Positions 28,884 to 38,457 are shown, counted from the stretch's first letter. The stretch: 64,000 bases of DNA from an uncultured Muribaculaceae bacterium (GCA_910578095.1 CAJTOZ010000011.1:9146-73145), one strand, 5' to 3'. Notes: generated by a model not told the origin, from the letters alone. Program-made: numbers and translations.

Positions 28884-30080
28884 ATGAATCCCTTCAAATC
28901 CATAGCAAACGGCTTCGGCGACTTCTGCCGGGCATTCCGCAACGAGATGGGCGTCATCACGCACGATGTAGGCGTAATGCTCTTTTTCGTGGTGCTGCCG
29001 CTGTTCTATCCCATCGTCTACACGCTCATCTACAACACCGAGGTAGTGGACAGTCTGCCCTTTGCCGTGGTCGACCACTCCCGCACGCCCGAGTCGCGCA
29101 GCCTTGTGCGCATGGCCGATGCCACGCCCGAGCTTGAGCTCTACGACTACGCCGCCGACATGCAGGAAGCGCGCCGGATGTGGGCCGCGTCGAAGGTGGT
29201 GGGCGTAATGGAAATACCCGCCGACTATGCCCGTAAGACCGCACAGGGCGAGCAGGCACACGTGACATTTTTCTGCGACATGAGCCTCCTGCTGCGCTAC
29301 CGTGCGGCTCTGAGCGCACTCACCTCCGTACAGCTCGAGACCATCAACAATCTCACCGAGGAACGCATCAACACCCTCGGTCTTCCCGCATCCACAATCT
29401 CGGCATCGCCCGTAGAAGTGGACACCAACTTCCTGGGCGACACCCAGCAGGGATTCGCATCGTTCATCATCCCCGGCATCGTCATCCTCATCCTGCAGCA
29501 AAGCATGGTGCTCGGTATATGCCTCATAGCAGGCACCGAGGCCGAGAAACGCAGCCGCGGAATCCTTTCGGGCGCTCGCGGCGGCGTGGTGCCCACTGTG
29601 CTCGGAAAGGCTCTGGCCTACACCTTCTTCTACATCCCGGCCACCATCTACATGCTCCATTACGTGCCGGAGTGGTTCGATCTGCCCCATCAGGGAGCCC
29701 CTCTGCAATGGCTTCTCTTCTGCCTGCCGTTGCTGATGGCGTCGGCCATGTTCGGCATGGCGCTCAGCCACCTGATGCGTCAGCGTGAGGACGCGTTCAT
29801 CTACATCGTGTTCACCTCGGTGATATTTCTCTTCCTCTCCGGGCTCACATGGCCACGCTTCGCCATGCCGTCGCTGCTCTACTGCCTGGCCGACTGCGTG
29901 CCGGCCACATGGGGAGTGGAAGGCTTCGTGCGCATAAATTCAAATGGCGCCACACTCGCCGAACAGAGCGAGCCATACATGTGGCTATGGGGGCTGACGC
30001 TCGCCTACTTCGCGGCTGCTGTAGCCATTGAGTCCATATCGCGCCGCCGCGACCGCCGCCTCAGCGCCGCACGCGCCTGA
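28884..30080 (+). CDS. ABC-2 type permease, second of a pair
   Basis: The product has 398 residues with the same layout as the preceding gene: membrane helix near 25-45 (GVMLFFVVLPLFYPIVYTLIY), periplasmic domain (FAVVDHSRTPESRSLVRMAD onward) and a C-terminal bundle (FIIPGIVILILQQSMVLGICL; AFIYIVFTSVIFLFLSGLTWP). Last gene of the operon. The pair resembles the YhhJ-like permeases of HlyD-linked exporters, where the ATPase may be encoded elsewhere. Confidence 0.88.
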   Translation: MNPFKSIANGFGDFCRAFRNEMGVITHDVGVMLFFVVLPLFYPIVYTLIYNTEVVDSLPFAVVDHSRTPESRSLVRMADATPELELYDYAADMQEARRMWAASKVVGVMEIPADYARKTAQGEQAHVTFFCDMSLLLRYRAALSALTSVQLETINNLTEERINTLGLPASTISASPVEVDTNFLGDTQQGFASFIIPGIVILILQQSMVLGICLIAGTEAEKRSRGILSGARGGVVPTVLGKALAYTFFYIPATIYMLHYVPEWFDLPHQGAPLQWLLFCLPLLMASAMFGMALSHLMRQREDAFIYIVFTSVIFLFLSGLTWPRFAMPSLLYCLADCVPATWGVEGFVRINSNGATLAEQSEPYMWLWGLTLAYFAAAVAIESISRRRDRRLSAARA

Positions 30081-30145
30081 CCCGCTCTCCATAGGCGAAA
30101 ACCCGACGCGCAGCGACTTAAAATTAGCTAAAAAGCGGGGGCACT

Positions 30146-30177
30146 GTTGGATGCATGCATTTTTTTACGTAGTTTTG
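30146..30177 (+). promoter_or_regulatory. Promoter of the Trp/Gly-rich protein gene
   Basis: TAGTTTTG at 30170-30177 with GTTG at 30146-30149 (spacer 20). It leaves a leader of about 90 nt before the ATG at 30273. Confidence 0.55.
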
Positions 30178-30272
30178 TAGTCCTTAGCGTACTATGCCCC
30201 ATAGTGTTTTAAACTTTTCGGCGCATGGAACGTCTAAGCATATAAAGCAAATCTCTCTAAAAAGTCACACCT

Positions 30273-31502
30273 ATGAAAATGCGACACTACATACCCCTGA
30301 TAGCCTCGCTGGCAGTTATGGCTCTCCCGGCTGCCGCGCAAGACTACGAGGACGACATATACTACAATCCCGACAAGGCGAAAAAAACCGCGCCTGCCCC
30401 ACAAAAGCAGACGCAGAACGCCTATATCACCGGCGCACGCACATCAGCACCGGTGGCTGCCGACTATCCCGCTGCCGACACCTATACACCGGCTCCCGGA
30501 GCAGGATTGCAGATGAACGTCGACGAGTACAACCGCCGCGTGCCCGCCTCAACGCCCGACAGCGTAGCCGGCGCGCCGGAATCCGATGCCGACTTCACCT
30601 ACACACGCCGTCTCGAGCGATTCCACAATCCCGATATCGTGGCGCAGAGCGGCGATGAGGAACTGGTGGAATATTATTACGCCACGGAACAGCCCACGGT
30701 GATCAACGTCAATGTGATCGACATCGACCCGTGGAACTGGTGGGGACCGTCGTGGGGATGGCGCTATTCCTCATGGTACTCCCCTTATTGGAATCCCTAC
30801 TATAGCTTCGGTTGGGGCCCCTCCTGGAATTGGGGCTGGGGTCCGTCGTGGAGCTGGGGCTGGGGTGGCTGGTACGACCCCTACTGGTCGTGGGCCGGCG
30901 GCTGGGGACCTGCCTGGGGCTGGGGACCCGCTCTGCCTCCTCCCGGACCCTCCTGGGGCGGCAACCACGCATGGCGTCCGTCGGGACCCGGCTCCAACCG
31001 CCCGCATCGTCCGGCCACTGGTTCGGGCATGGCATCCACCCACCGTCCCGGCAATAACGGTCTCTCCACCAACCGTCGCCCGGGCAACAACGGATACGGC
31101 GCAGCCGCAATGCGGCCGGGAGCCAGCGGCAGACCCTCTTCGTCGGGCACTACCACAATGGGCCGTGGCCGATATGGCAATAACCGCACCGGCATAAGCA
31201 GCGGCAACCGAATGCCAAACCGCCCCACCGGAGCCACCGTCAACGGCACCACACGCCGCGCCACAGGCATCAACAGCACCGGCGGCTACAACACCCGCCG
31301 CTCCACCGGAAGCACCAACCTGCGGAACAATTCCGTGAACTCATCCACCCGCAGCACATCTACCCGCAACACCGGCACCCGCAGCACGGGCAGCTACAAC
31401 ACCGGCCGAAGCCATAGCGGAGGCGGCAGTTTCGGAGGCGGCAGAAGCACCGGAGGCGGAGGTGGCAGTCATAGCGGCGGAGGTAGCCGCGGACGCCGCT
31501 AA
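30273..31502 (+). CDS. Secreted Trp/Gly-rich low-complexity protein, function unknown
   Basis: I do not recognise the family. It has 409 residues with a signal peptide ending near AAAQ (23). Residues 24-145 are ordinary and acidic (DYEDDIYYNPDKAKK; FTYTRRLERFHNPDIVAQSG). Residues about 150-225 form an aromatic block of repeated W-G-W-G-P-S-W units with Tyr and Pro. From about 235 on the chain is Arg/Asn/Ser/Thr/Gly-rich and basic, with NNRTG and RSTGS-type repeats, ending in a Gly/Ser tail (GGGRSTGGGGGSHSGGGSRG). No cysteine or catalytic motif is evident. It has its own promoter, and a strong terminator follows at 31516. Envelope matrix or polymer-binding roles are conceivable but unsupported. 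Confidence 0.85.
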   Translation: MKMRHYIPLIASLAVMALPAAAQDYEDDIYYNPDKAKKTAPAPQKQTQNAYITGARTSAPVAADYPAADTYTPAPGAGLQMNVDEYNRRVPASTPDSVAGAPESDADFTYTRRLERFHNPDIVAQSGDEELVEYYYATEQPTVINVNVIDIDPWNWWGPSWGWRYSSWYSPYWNPYYSFGWGPSWNWGWGPSWSWGWGGWYDPYWSWAGGWGPAWGWGPALPPPGPSWGGNHAWRPSGPGSNRPHRPATGSGMASTHRPGNNGLSTNRRPGNNGYGAAAMRPGASGRPSSSGTTTMGRGRYGNNRTGISSGNRMPNRPTGATVNGTTRRATGINSTGGYNTRRSTGSTNLRNNSVNSSTRSTSTRNTGTRSTGSYNTGRSHSGGGSFGGGRSTGGGGGSHSGGGSRGRR

Positions 31503-31515
31503 AACCCACAGAAAT

Positions 31516-31553
31516 ACGATTTTCCGGAACATTCAGAGCCGGAAAATCGTTTT
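31516..31553 (+). terminator. Intrinsic terminator after the Trp/Gly-rich gene
   Basis: Perfect 12-bp arms ACGATTTTCCGG (31516-31527) and CCGGAAAATCGT (31539-31550), followed by TTT. The next gene starts 36 bp later with no recognisable promoter between, so read-through may feed it. Confidence 0.75.
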
Positions 31554-31588
31554 CATATCACACACTCACGTTTTCAACCACACGCATT

Positions 31589-33181
31589 ATGAAAAAACTC
31601 CTCCTTCCAGCAATAGCTCTGGCAATTCCTGCCGCTATGCTCGCACAGAGCGCCACCGATGCCTACACTCTCTCGCAGACCGACCTGCGCGGTACGGCCC
31701 GCTTCATGAGCATGGGAGGCGCTTTCACCGCACTCGGCGGCGATCTCTCGGCCGTAACGCTCAACCCCGCATCGCTGGGCGTATACCGCAGCAGCGAGAT
31801 CGGCGCCACGCTCGACATCAGTTTCCGCAACTACAAGACAGCCGGCTCAGAAGGCTCCCTCAGCGAGAAACAGACCAAAGCCTACTGCAACAATTTCGGC
31901 TATGTGGGCGTAGTGCGTCTCGATGGCACCATGCGCAGCTTCGCCTGGGGAGCGAGCTACAACCGCACGGCCTCCTTCGACCGCATCACCAACGGCTACA
32001 CCAACCCCACGCAGACCTCTCTCTCAAACTATATCGCAGCATTCACCAACGGAACATACGCAGGCGATATGGACTTTGTGGAAAACAAATACAACCCATA
32101 CGCCGATTCCGACATCAATTGGCTCAGCATTCTGGCCTACAACTCATACATCATCAACCCCAACAACCGCGCATCCGATGAATATGTGGGGCTGTACATG
32201 AACGGCACCCACGGCGATGCCGTATTCCAGTCGCGCGAGCGCGGATACGTCGATGAATACAATTTCAGTTTCGGCGGCAATGTGAGCGATGTGGTCAACT
32301 GGGGTGTGAATATCGGTATCACCGACCTCAGCTACACCCGCGATGTGCTCTACTCCGAAAGCATGGAAGGCGCGTACATCCCCAATTCCGCAGGCAAGTT
32401 TGTCAACGGCAACGCCGGTTTCGACCTCTACAACTCGCAGAGCGTCAGCGGCAACGGATGGAACCTCAACTTCGGTGTCATCATCAAGCCTATCAATGAA
32501 TTCCGTATCGGTCTCTCCGTGAAGACCCCCACCTGGTGGAACCTCCAGCACGCTGCCGCAGCCGAAACCGACTATCGGTACACCCCCGCCGGTTCCGGCT
32601 CAACACTGGAAGGCAACGAATACACCGACGGAGCATCCTTCGACTCCCGCCTCAACTCGCCGTGGCACCTCAACGTGGGTGTGGCCGGTGTCATAGGCGG
32701 CAAAGGCATCATAAGCCTCGACTACGAACGCATAGCCTACCCCGACATGAAAGTGAAGCATCAGAACGGATGGTATGGCGACTTCGTAAGCGCCGACTAC
32801 GTGAATCAGGACATCAAGGACTACTTCCAGGCCGCCAACGCCCTGCGCATCGGCGCCGAGTACCGCGTGACCCCGCAGTTCAGCATACGTGCCGGCTACG
32901 CATGGCAAGGAGCATCTGTCAAGGAAGAAGCCGAGCGGGGCGATATCGAAGTGCTCACCGCAGGCACAGACCCCTCCTACACTTTCAACAAGACCACCAA
33001 CCAGCTGAGCTTCGGCGCCGGCTATCGCTACAAAGGATGGTATATCGACGCAGCCTACGTCTACAAATCGCGCAGCAGCGAATACCATGCTTTCGCCGAC
33101 TGGGACGGATTCCGTGCCCCCACCGGCAAGATCGACGAACACACGAGCAGCATCGTGCTCAGCACAGGTTTCCGTTTCTAA
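31589..33181 (+). CDS. OmpP1/FadL-family outer-membrane transport protein
   Basis: The product has 530 residues with a signal peptide ending at MLAQ (20). The N-terminus TDLRGTARFMSMGGAFTALGGDLSAVTLNPASLGVYR is typical of FadL-like channels (MGGA-FTALGGD, NPA). A beta-barrel follows with alternating aromatic strands and a C-terminal TSSIVLSTGFRF ending in Phe. Members pass hydrophobic compounds through the outer membrane; related proteins act as PorV-type shuttles. Its TAA stop is directly followed by the ATG of the L-serine dehydratase gene, so the two are translationally coupled. Confidence 0.85.
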   Translation: MKKLLLPAIALAIPAAMLAQSATDAYTLSQTDLRGTARFMSMGGAFTALGGDLSAVTLNPASLGVYRSSEIGATLDISFRNYKTAGSEGSLSEKQTKAYCNNFGYVGVVRLDGTMRSFAWGASYNRTASFDRITNGYTNPTQTSLSNYIAAFTNGTYAGDMDFVENKYNPYADSDINWLSILAYNSYIINPNNRASDEYVGLYMNGTHGDAVFQSRERGYVDEYNFSFGGNVSDVVNWGVNIGITDLSYTRDVLYSESMEGAYIPNSAGKFVNGNAGFDLYNSQSVSGNGWNLNFGVIIKPINEFRIGLSVKTPTWWNLQHAAAAETDYRYTPAGSGSTLEGNEYTDGASFDSRLNSPWHLNVGVAGVIGGKGIISLDYERIAYPDMKVKHQNGWYGDFVSADYVNQDIKDYFQAANALRIGAEYRVTPQFSIRAGYAWQGASVKEEAERGDIEVLTAGTDPSYTFNKTTNQLSFGAGYRYKGWYIDAAYVYKSRSSEYHAFADWDGFRAPTGKIDEHTSSIVLSTGFRF

Positions 33182-34381
33182 ATGGAGTCTATAAAGCAAC
33201 TCTACAAGATAGGTCTCGGCCCCTCGAGCTCGCACACGATGGGGCCGCGCAAGGCCGCCACGCGCTTTCTGGAATCGCTTCAGGAAGCGCCTGCGCGCTT
33301 TGAGGCCGCACTCTACGGCAGTCTGGCGGCCACCGGAAAAGGCCACCTCACCGATGTAGCCATCCTTGATGTGCTCTCCCCCGTAGCGCCCACCGAGATC
33401 CTATGGGCTCCCGACACCATACTGCCGTTCCACACCAACGGCATGACATTCCGCGCATTCGCCGCCGACGGCTCTTTGGTAGCTTCCCGCACATACTACA
33501 GTATAGGCGGAGGCGACATAGTGGAAGATGGCGAGACACGCACACCCGGAGAAAGCATCTACCCTCTCACACGCATAAAGGACATCCAGCAATGGTGCGA
33601 GGAGACCGGACGCAGCTATTGGGAATATGTCGACATGTATGAACAACCGGACATCTGGGATTATCTTGCCGAAGTGTGGCGTGTGATGAAAGCCGCCGTG
33701 GAGCGTGGCATCGAGGCCGAGGGCGTGCTGCCCGGAGGTCTCGGCGTGCGCCGCAAGGCCGTCAGCTACTACGTGCATGCCGCCGGCTATGCCGACAGCC
33801 TCAAAAGCCGCGGGCTCATCTATGCCTACGCTCTTGCGGTGAGCGAGGAAAACGCCGCCGGCGGAGAAATCGTCACCGCACCCACATGCGGCTCCTGCGG
33901 AATAGTGCCCGCTGTGCTGTACCACCTCTATCATTCCAAGCACTTCAGCGAGAAACGCATCCTGAGAGCGCTGGCCACCGCCGGCCTATTCGGAAACATT
34001 GTCAAGTTCAACGCCAGTGTGAGCGGCGCCGAGGTCGGATGCCAAGGCGAGGTCGGCGTGGCATGTGCCATGGCGGCTGCAGCGGCATCGCAACTGTTCG
34101 GCGGCACCCCGGCACAGATAGAGTACTCCGCCGAGATGGGCCTTGAGCATCACCTCGGCCTTACGTGCGACCCTGTGTGCGGCCTGGTGCAGATACCCTG
34201 CATAGAGCGCAATGCCTATGCCGCCGCGCGTGCGCTCGACGCCAATCTCTACGCCGCCTACAGCGACGGACGTCACTCCGTCAGCTTCGACCGCATAGTG
34301 GAGGTGATGAAGCAGACAGGCCACGACATCCCGTCCCTGTACAAAGAAACAGCCCTCGGAGGCCTCGCGGCCATCAAATAG
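33182..34381 (+). CDS. sdaA: L-serine ammonia-lyase (iron-sulfur type, single chain)
   Basis: This enzyme deaminates L-serine to pyruvate and ammonia. The 399 residues combine both domains: the beta-domain with LGPSSSHTMGPRKAATRF near the start and the catalytic alpha-domain with APTCGSCGIVPAVLYHLY, NASVSGAEVGCQGEVGVACAM and LTCDPVCGLVQIPCIERNA. These supply the cysteines of the oxygen-sensitive [4Fe-4S] cluster. Length is slightly below the about 450 of E. coli SdaA. A terminator hairpin follows at 34407. The link to the upstream FadL-like gene is positional only. Confidence 0.96.
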   Translation: MESIKQLYKIGLGPSSSHTMGPRKAATRFLESLQEAPARFEAALYGSLAATGKGHLTDVAILDVLSPVAPTEILWAPDTILPFHTNGMTFRAFAADGSLVASRTYYSIGGGDIVEDGETRTPGESIYPLTRIKDIQQWCEETGRSYWEYVDMYEQPDIWDYLAEVWRVMKAAVERGIEAEGVLPGGLGVRRKAVSYYVHAAGYADSLKSRGLIYAYALAVSEENAAGGEIVTAPTCGSCGIVPAVLYHLYHSKHFSEKRILRALATAGLFGNIVKFNASVSGAEVGCQGEVGVACAMAAAAASQLFGGTPAQIEYSAEMGLEHHLGLTCDPVCGLVQIPCIERNAYAAARALDANLYAAYSDGRHSVSFDRIVEVMKQTGHDIPSLYKETALGGLAAIK

Positions 34382-34398
34382 GGCTCCGACAGGCACAG

Positions 34399-34466
34399 TT
34401 GTTACTACCGCACCGGCTAAAAGTTACGCCGGCGCGGTCTTTTTTATGTAGTATTTGCTAAATTTG
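34399..34466 (+). promoter_or_regulatory. Promoter with weak HTCS-operator-like repeats before the GH43-GH31 operon
   Basis: -7 box TAAATTTG at 34459-34466 with no -33 TTTG. TTGTTACT at 34399-34406 and AAGTTACG at 34421-34428 keep the GTTAC core of the xylan-locus half-sites with 22 bp period. The distance from the proximal half-site to the -7 box is 30 bp, as upstream of GH115 and the GH43 at 9896. Each matches the ATGTTACA form at 6 of 8 bases. Confidence 0.42.
34407..34445 (+). terminator. Intrinsic terminator after the serine dehydratase gene
   Basis: Arms ACCGCACCGGC (34407-34417) and GCCGGCGCGGT (34428-34438), one mismatch, loop 34418-34427, then C and six T. The loop overlaps the proximal operator-like half-site. 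Confidence 0.8.
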
Positions 34467-34492
34467 CACCATATAAACCCATCATCGATATC

Positions 34493-35878
34493 ATGACATT
34501 ACGACATCCCTTGGCCCTGCTTGCAGCAGCTGCCGCCATTGGATGCGCCTACGCATCCGACCCCATAATCAGCACTTCATTCACCCCCGACCCTGCCCCC
34601 TACGTGCATGGCGACACAGTGTATCTTTTCACCGGCCACGACGAGGACGACGCCCAGTACTTCAAAATGAAGGACTGGCAGCTCTTCTCCTCCACCGATA
34701 TGCTCAACTGGACATACAGGGGCACCCCCATCAGCACTGCCACCTTCAGCTGGGCCAAACAGGGCGACAACGCATGGGCAGCGCAGGCCGTGGAGCGCAA
34801 CGGCAAATGGTATTGGTACATATGCGCCGAGGATACCGCACGCCCCGGCATGCACAGCATCGGAGTGGCTGTGGCACCGGCTCCGGACGGTCCTTACACC
34901 GACCCTTTGGGAAAACCGCTGGCTCCGGCCACGGCACTCGGCTTCATCGATCCCTCGGTATTTATCGACAACGATGGCCAGGCATGGCTATTCTGGGGCA
35001 ACAACGGACTGTGGTACGCCCCGCTCGCCGACGACATGATATCTCTTGCCGGAGAAGTGCGTGAGGTAGCCGGACTTAACAATCCAGAATCCTTCGGTCC
35101 GCTGCGCGAGAAACGCGACTACGCCACAAACACCATGATGATGAAAACCGGCTACGAGGAAGGACCGTGGGTGTTTCGCCGCGGCGACATCTACTACATA
35201 GTGTACGCTGCCGGCGGTGTGCCCGAACATATGGCTTATTCCTACAGCCGCGACATACACGGCCCATGGACCTACGGCGGACGCATCATTGATGAATCTC
35301 CGGCCAGTTTTACAATCCACGGCGGCAGCGTGGAGCTGAAAGGACGGCATTTCATGTTCTACCACAACGGTCGCGGTGCAAACGGCGGCGGCTTCCGCCG
35401 CTCCACAACGGTGGAAGAATTCAAATGGAACGGCGACAGCCTGCCATTCATACCGCACACCACCGGAGAACTGTCCAAAGGCACCGGCACTCTCAATCCA
35501 TTCGAGCGCGTGGAGGCCGAAACCATGGCCGCAAGCTACGGACTGAAGACCGACCGCCGGCCGGGCAAAGACCACTACATCACATCGGTGCACAACGGCG
35601 ACTGGCTGCGGCTGCGAGAGGTGGAATTCGGCGAACGCACGCCGGAAAGCGTCTCTGTGGTGTTTGAGAGCATCAAGGATGGAGGCTGCGTGGAATTCTA
35701 TCTCGACCATCTCGGCGGCAAACCGCTCGCGCGCGTAGAAGTGGAGGCCGGCGGCAAACTGCATGTCAATGTACCTGTAGCCGACGGTTTCGACGCGCGC
35801 GGCACACACGATGTCTACATGCTGTTTAGAGGCGGCGACAGCGAACTCTTCAATATAGATTACTGGCAAATTCACTGA
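34493..35878 (+). CDS. GH43 family glycosidase with C-terminal CBM6-like domain
   Basis: The product has 461 residues with a signal peptide ending near AYA (20-21). The propeller carries FTPDPAPYVHGDTVYLFTGHDED (base Asp in the PDPAP segment), GFIDPSVFIDNDGQAWLFW (second Asp) and YEEGPWVFRRGDIYY (acid Glu). From about 330 a CBM6-like jelly roll follows (NPFERVEAETMAASYGLKT; DWLRLREVEFGERTP; LFNIDYWQIH). Members are arabinofuranosidases, xylosidases or exo-acting relatives. With the GH31 enzyme 2 bp downstream it probably degrades decorated xylan or arabinan oligosaccharides (inference). Confidence 0.9.
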   Translation: MTLRHPLALLAAAAAIGCAYASDPIISTSFTPDPAPYVHGDTVYLFTGHDEDDAQYFKMKDWQLFSSTDMLNWTYRGTPISTATFSWAKQGDNAWAAQAVERNGKWYWYICAEDTARPGMHSIGVAVAPAPDGPYTDPLGKPLAPATALGFIDPSVFIDNDGQAWLFWGNNGLWYAPLADDMISLAGEVREVAGLNNPESFGPLREKRDYATNTMMMKTGYEEGPWVFRRGDIYYIVYAAGGVPEHMAYSYSRDIHGPWTYGGRIIDESPASFTIHGGSVELKGRHFMFYHNGRGANGGGFRRSTTVEEFKWNGDSLPFIPHTTGELSKGTGTLNPFERVEAETMAASYGLKTDRRPGKDHYITSVHNGDWLRLREVEFGERTPESVSVVFESIKDGGCVEFYLDHLGGKPLARVEVEAGGKLHVNVPVADGFDARGTHDVYMLFRGGDSELFNIDYWQIH

Positions 35879-35880
35879 TT

Positions 35881-38430
35881 ATGCATATCACACACATTAA
35901 ATCTCTCATCATGGTTTTAGCCGTGGGACTTGTGTCATTCGCATCCCACGCGGCACAAAATATCGCTTATCAGGATGCCGACACACGCTTCACGGTGGTG
36001 GCCGACGGTGTGGTGCGCATGGAATGGCACCCGGAAGGGCGCTTTCTCGACTCCCCTTCGCTGCTCGCGTCGGAGCGCGACTACCCGGCCACAGACTACC
36101 GCGTGGACGACCGGCGGGGGAAGGTGACCATCACAACCCCGCGCATGACCGTAACATACACAAAAGGCTCGGGAGCATTCTCCCGCGACAATCTGCGCAT
36201 ACGCTCGGCCAAAGGCATGCATCCTGCATTCGACTGGCGCCCGGGCGACTCTCAGAAAGGCAATCTCAAGGGAACCACACGCACCCTCGACGGCCTGGAA
36301 GGCGACATGCAGACACAGACATGGGTCAGCGACATGAAAAAGGGAGAACGGCGCTCCCTCGACGACGGAATACTCGCCACCGACGGCTGGACCTTCATCG
36401 ACGATTCCGACGGCTATATTTTCGACAATGGCGGCGAAGACGGCTGGAACTGGGTGGCCGAGCGCGACAGCGCCCGCTCACAGGACTGGTATTTCATGGC
36501 CTATGGCCACGACTACAAGCAGGCGCTGCGCGACTTCACTCTATTTGCCGGCAAAGTGCCGCTGCCTCCCCGCTATGCCTTCGGCTATTGGTGGTCGCGC
36601 TACTGGGCATACTCCGATACCGAACTGCGCCGGCTCGCCGACAAATTCGACGCCTACGGCATTCCCCTCGACGTGCTTGTGGTGGACATGGACTGGCACT
36701 ATACCGACCCTGGACGCGGAGGATGGACCGGATGGACCTGGAACCGCTCGCTATTCCCTTCCCCCGAGGCTTTCATGGACCACATGCACTCGCGCGGAAT
36801 AAAGACCACCATAAACCTTCATCCGGCCGATGGAGTGGAAGCCTACGAGGAACCTTACGGACGCCTGGCCGCACAACTCGGCATAGCCGACAGCTCCAAG
36901 ATCGAATGGATAGGCTCCGACAAAGCCGTCATGAAGGCGATGTTCGACGGAATGCTGCACCCGATGGAACGCTCCGGTGTTGACTTCTGGTGGCTCGACT
37001 GGCAGCAGCACCTTAAGGATCCACGCCTGAAAAACCTCGACAACACCTGGTGGATAAACTACTGCTTTTTCTCCGATATGGAACGCGCAGGAATGCGCCG
37101 TCCGCTCCTGTACCACCGTTGGGGAGGGTTGGGCAACCACCGCTATCAGGTAGGCTTTTCCGGCGACGCCACTATCTCGTGGGCCTCACTGGAATACCAG
37201 CCATACTTCACCTCCACTGCCTCCAACGTGCTGTACGGCTACTGGAGCCACGATATCGGCGGCCATCTCGGCAATGGAAAGCCTATCGATCCCGAGATGT
37301 ACACCCGATGGCTGCAATTCGGCGCAGTGAGCCCCATCATGCGCACCCACAGCAGCAAGGATTCCAAGCTGAACAAGGAGCCCTGGGTGTTCGACGACCA
37401 GTACCGCGACATCATACGCGAAACGGTGCGACAGCGCTACCGCATGCTGCCCTACATTTACAGCATGGCCCGCAAGACACATGAGGAAGGCGTGTCGCTG
37501 TGCCGCCCCATGTACTACGACTATCCCGAGGCCGATGAAGCATACGCATTCAAGGCACAATACATGTTCGGCGACAACATGCTCATAGCTCCGGTCACAT
37601 CGCCGGCCGGCGACAATGGATACGCCGCCGTCAGCGTATGGCTTCCGGATGGCGAATGGTTCGAGACCGCTACCGGTACGTTGCTCGAGGGCGGACGCAC
37701 CCTTACGCGCCATTTCGCACCGGATGAGTATGGCATCTACGTGCGCGCGGCGTCCATACTGCCCATGTATGCCGACGGGGTGATGCGCCTCGACCGCAAC
37801 GACGAGCCCGTGGAACTCCACGTATATCCCGGCGGCGGCGAAAACAGTTTCTCCATATATGAAGATGCCGGCGACAGTCCCGACTATTCCACCGCCTATG
37901 CCACCACATCCGTGCGCTCACAGCGCTCCGACAGCAGCCTGAACGTGGTGATGGAGCCTCGCAGTGGCAGCTATGAGGGCATGCCAGCCTCCCGCGACTA
38001 CACATTGCGCGCGATAGCATCCGGAACGCCGGCAAGAGTGTTGGTGGACGGCAAGGATGCGGAATGGAGCTACGATGGCCGCGACTTCGCCGTAGTGGTG
38101 CGTATGCCTGACGTCGACTGCACCACGCGCCATGAGATAAGCATGGATTTCAACATCCCGGGGTGTGAGCTTGCCGATGGTCTTGCCGGACGGGCGCGCC
38201 GTATGGCAGCGGCCATCGAATACATCAAGTTCCATGGCTGCGACACCCACGCCGATGAGCTTGCTTCGGCCGGCACCCTCCGCGAAGCTGTCGGCGCGGC
38301 TCCGGAGAAACTGGACGTATACACCGGCCGCTTCAACGCCATTGTTGGCGATATCCACGGTGTGCTCGAGCGTCAGGGCATGGCTCCGGATGTGCGCCGT
38401 GCTTTCCTGCAGCGTGCAGGCCTTGAATGA
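35881..38430 (+). CDS. GH31 family alpha-glycosidase (alpha-glucosidase/alpha-xylosidase type)
   Basis: The product has 849 residues with a signal peptide ending near SHAA (25). N-terminal beta-sandwich (FTVVADGVVRMEWHPEG), then the barrel with VLVVDMDWHYTD, the nucleophile Asp373 in DFWWLDWQQ and the probable acid/base Asp429 in GFSGDATISW. HDIGGHLG and RTHSSKD are further GH31 hallmarks. The C-terminal about 120 residues form a helical extension of unclear origin (LADGLAGRARRMAAAIEYIK onward). The substrate cannot be read from sequence: alpha-glucosides, alpha-xylosides or alpha-galactosides are possible. Co-transcribed with the GH43 gene; the terminator at 38458 closes the operon. Confidence 0.92.
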   Translation: MHITHIKSLIMVLAVGLVSFASHAAQNIAYQDADTRFTVVADGVVRMEWHPEGRFLDSPSLLASERDYPATDYRVDDRRGKVTITTPRMTVTYTKGSGAFSRDNLRIRSAKGMHPAFDWRPGDSQKGNLKGTTRTLDGLEGDMQTQTWVSDMKKGERRSLDDGILATDGWTFIDDSDGYIFDNGGEDGWNWVAERDSARSQDWYFMAYGHDYKQALRDFTLFAGKVPLPPRYAFGYWWSRYWAYSDTELRRLADKFDAYGIPLDVLVVDMDWHYTDPGRGGWTGWTWNRSLFPSPEAFMDHMHSRGIKTTINLHPADGVEAYEEPYGRLAAQLGIADSSKIEWIGSDKAVMKAMFDGMLHPMERSGVDFWWLDWQQHLKDPRLKNLDNTWWINYCFFSDMERAGMRRPLLYHRWGGLGNHRYQVGFSGDATISWASLEYQPYFTSTASNVLYGYWSHDIGGHLGNGKPIDPEMYTRWLQFGAVSPIMRTHSSKDSKLNKEPWVFDDQYRDIIRETVRQRYRMLPYIYSMARKTHEEGVSLCRPMYYDYPEADEAYAFKAQYMFGDNMLIAPVTSPAGDNGYAAVSVWLPDGEWFETATGTLLEGGRTLTRHFAPDEYGIYVRAASILPMYADGVMRLDRNDEPVELHVYPGGGENSFSIYEDAGDSPDYSTAYATTSVRSQRSDSSLNVVMEPRSGSYEGMPASRDYTLRAIASGTPARVLVDGKDAEWSYDGRDFAVVVRMPDVDCTTRHEISMDFNIPGCELADGLAGRARRMAAAIEYIKFHGCDTHADELASAGTLREAVGAAPEKLDVYTGRFNAIVGDIHGVLERQGMAPDVRRAFLQRAGLE

Positions 38431-38457
38431 CACCGGGCGGCACCTCGCCACAACAAC

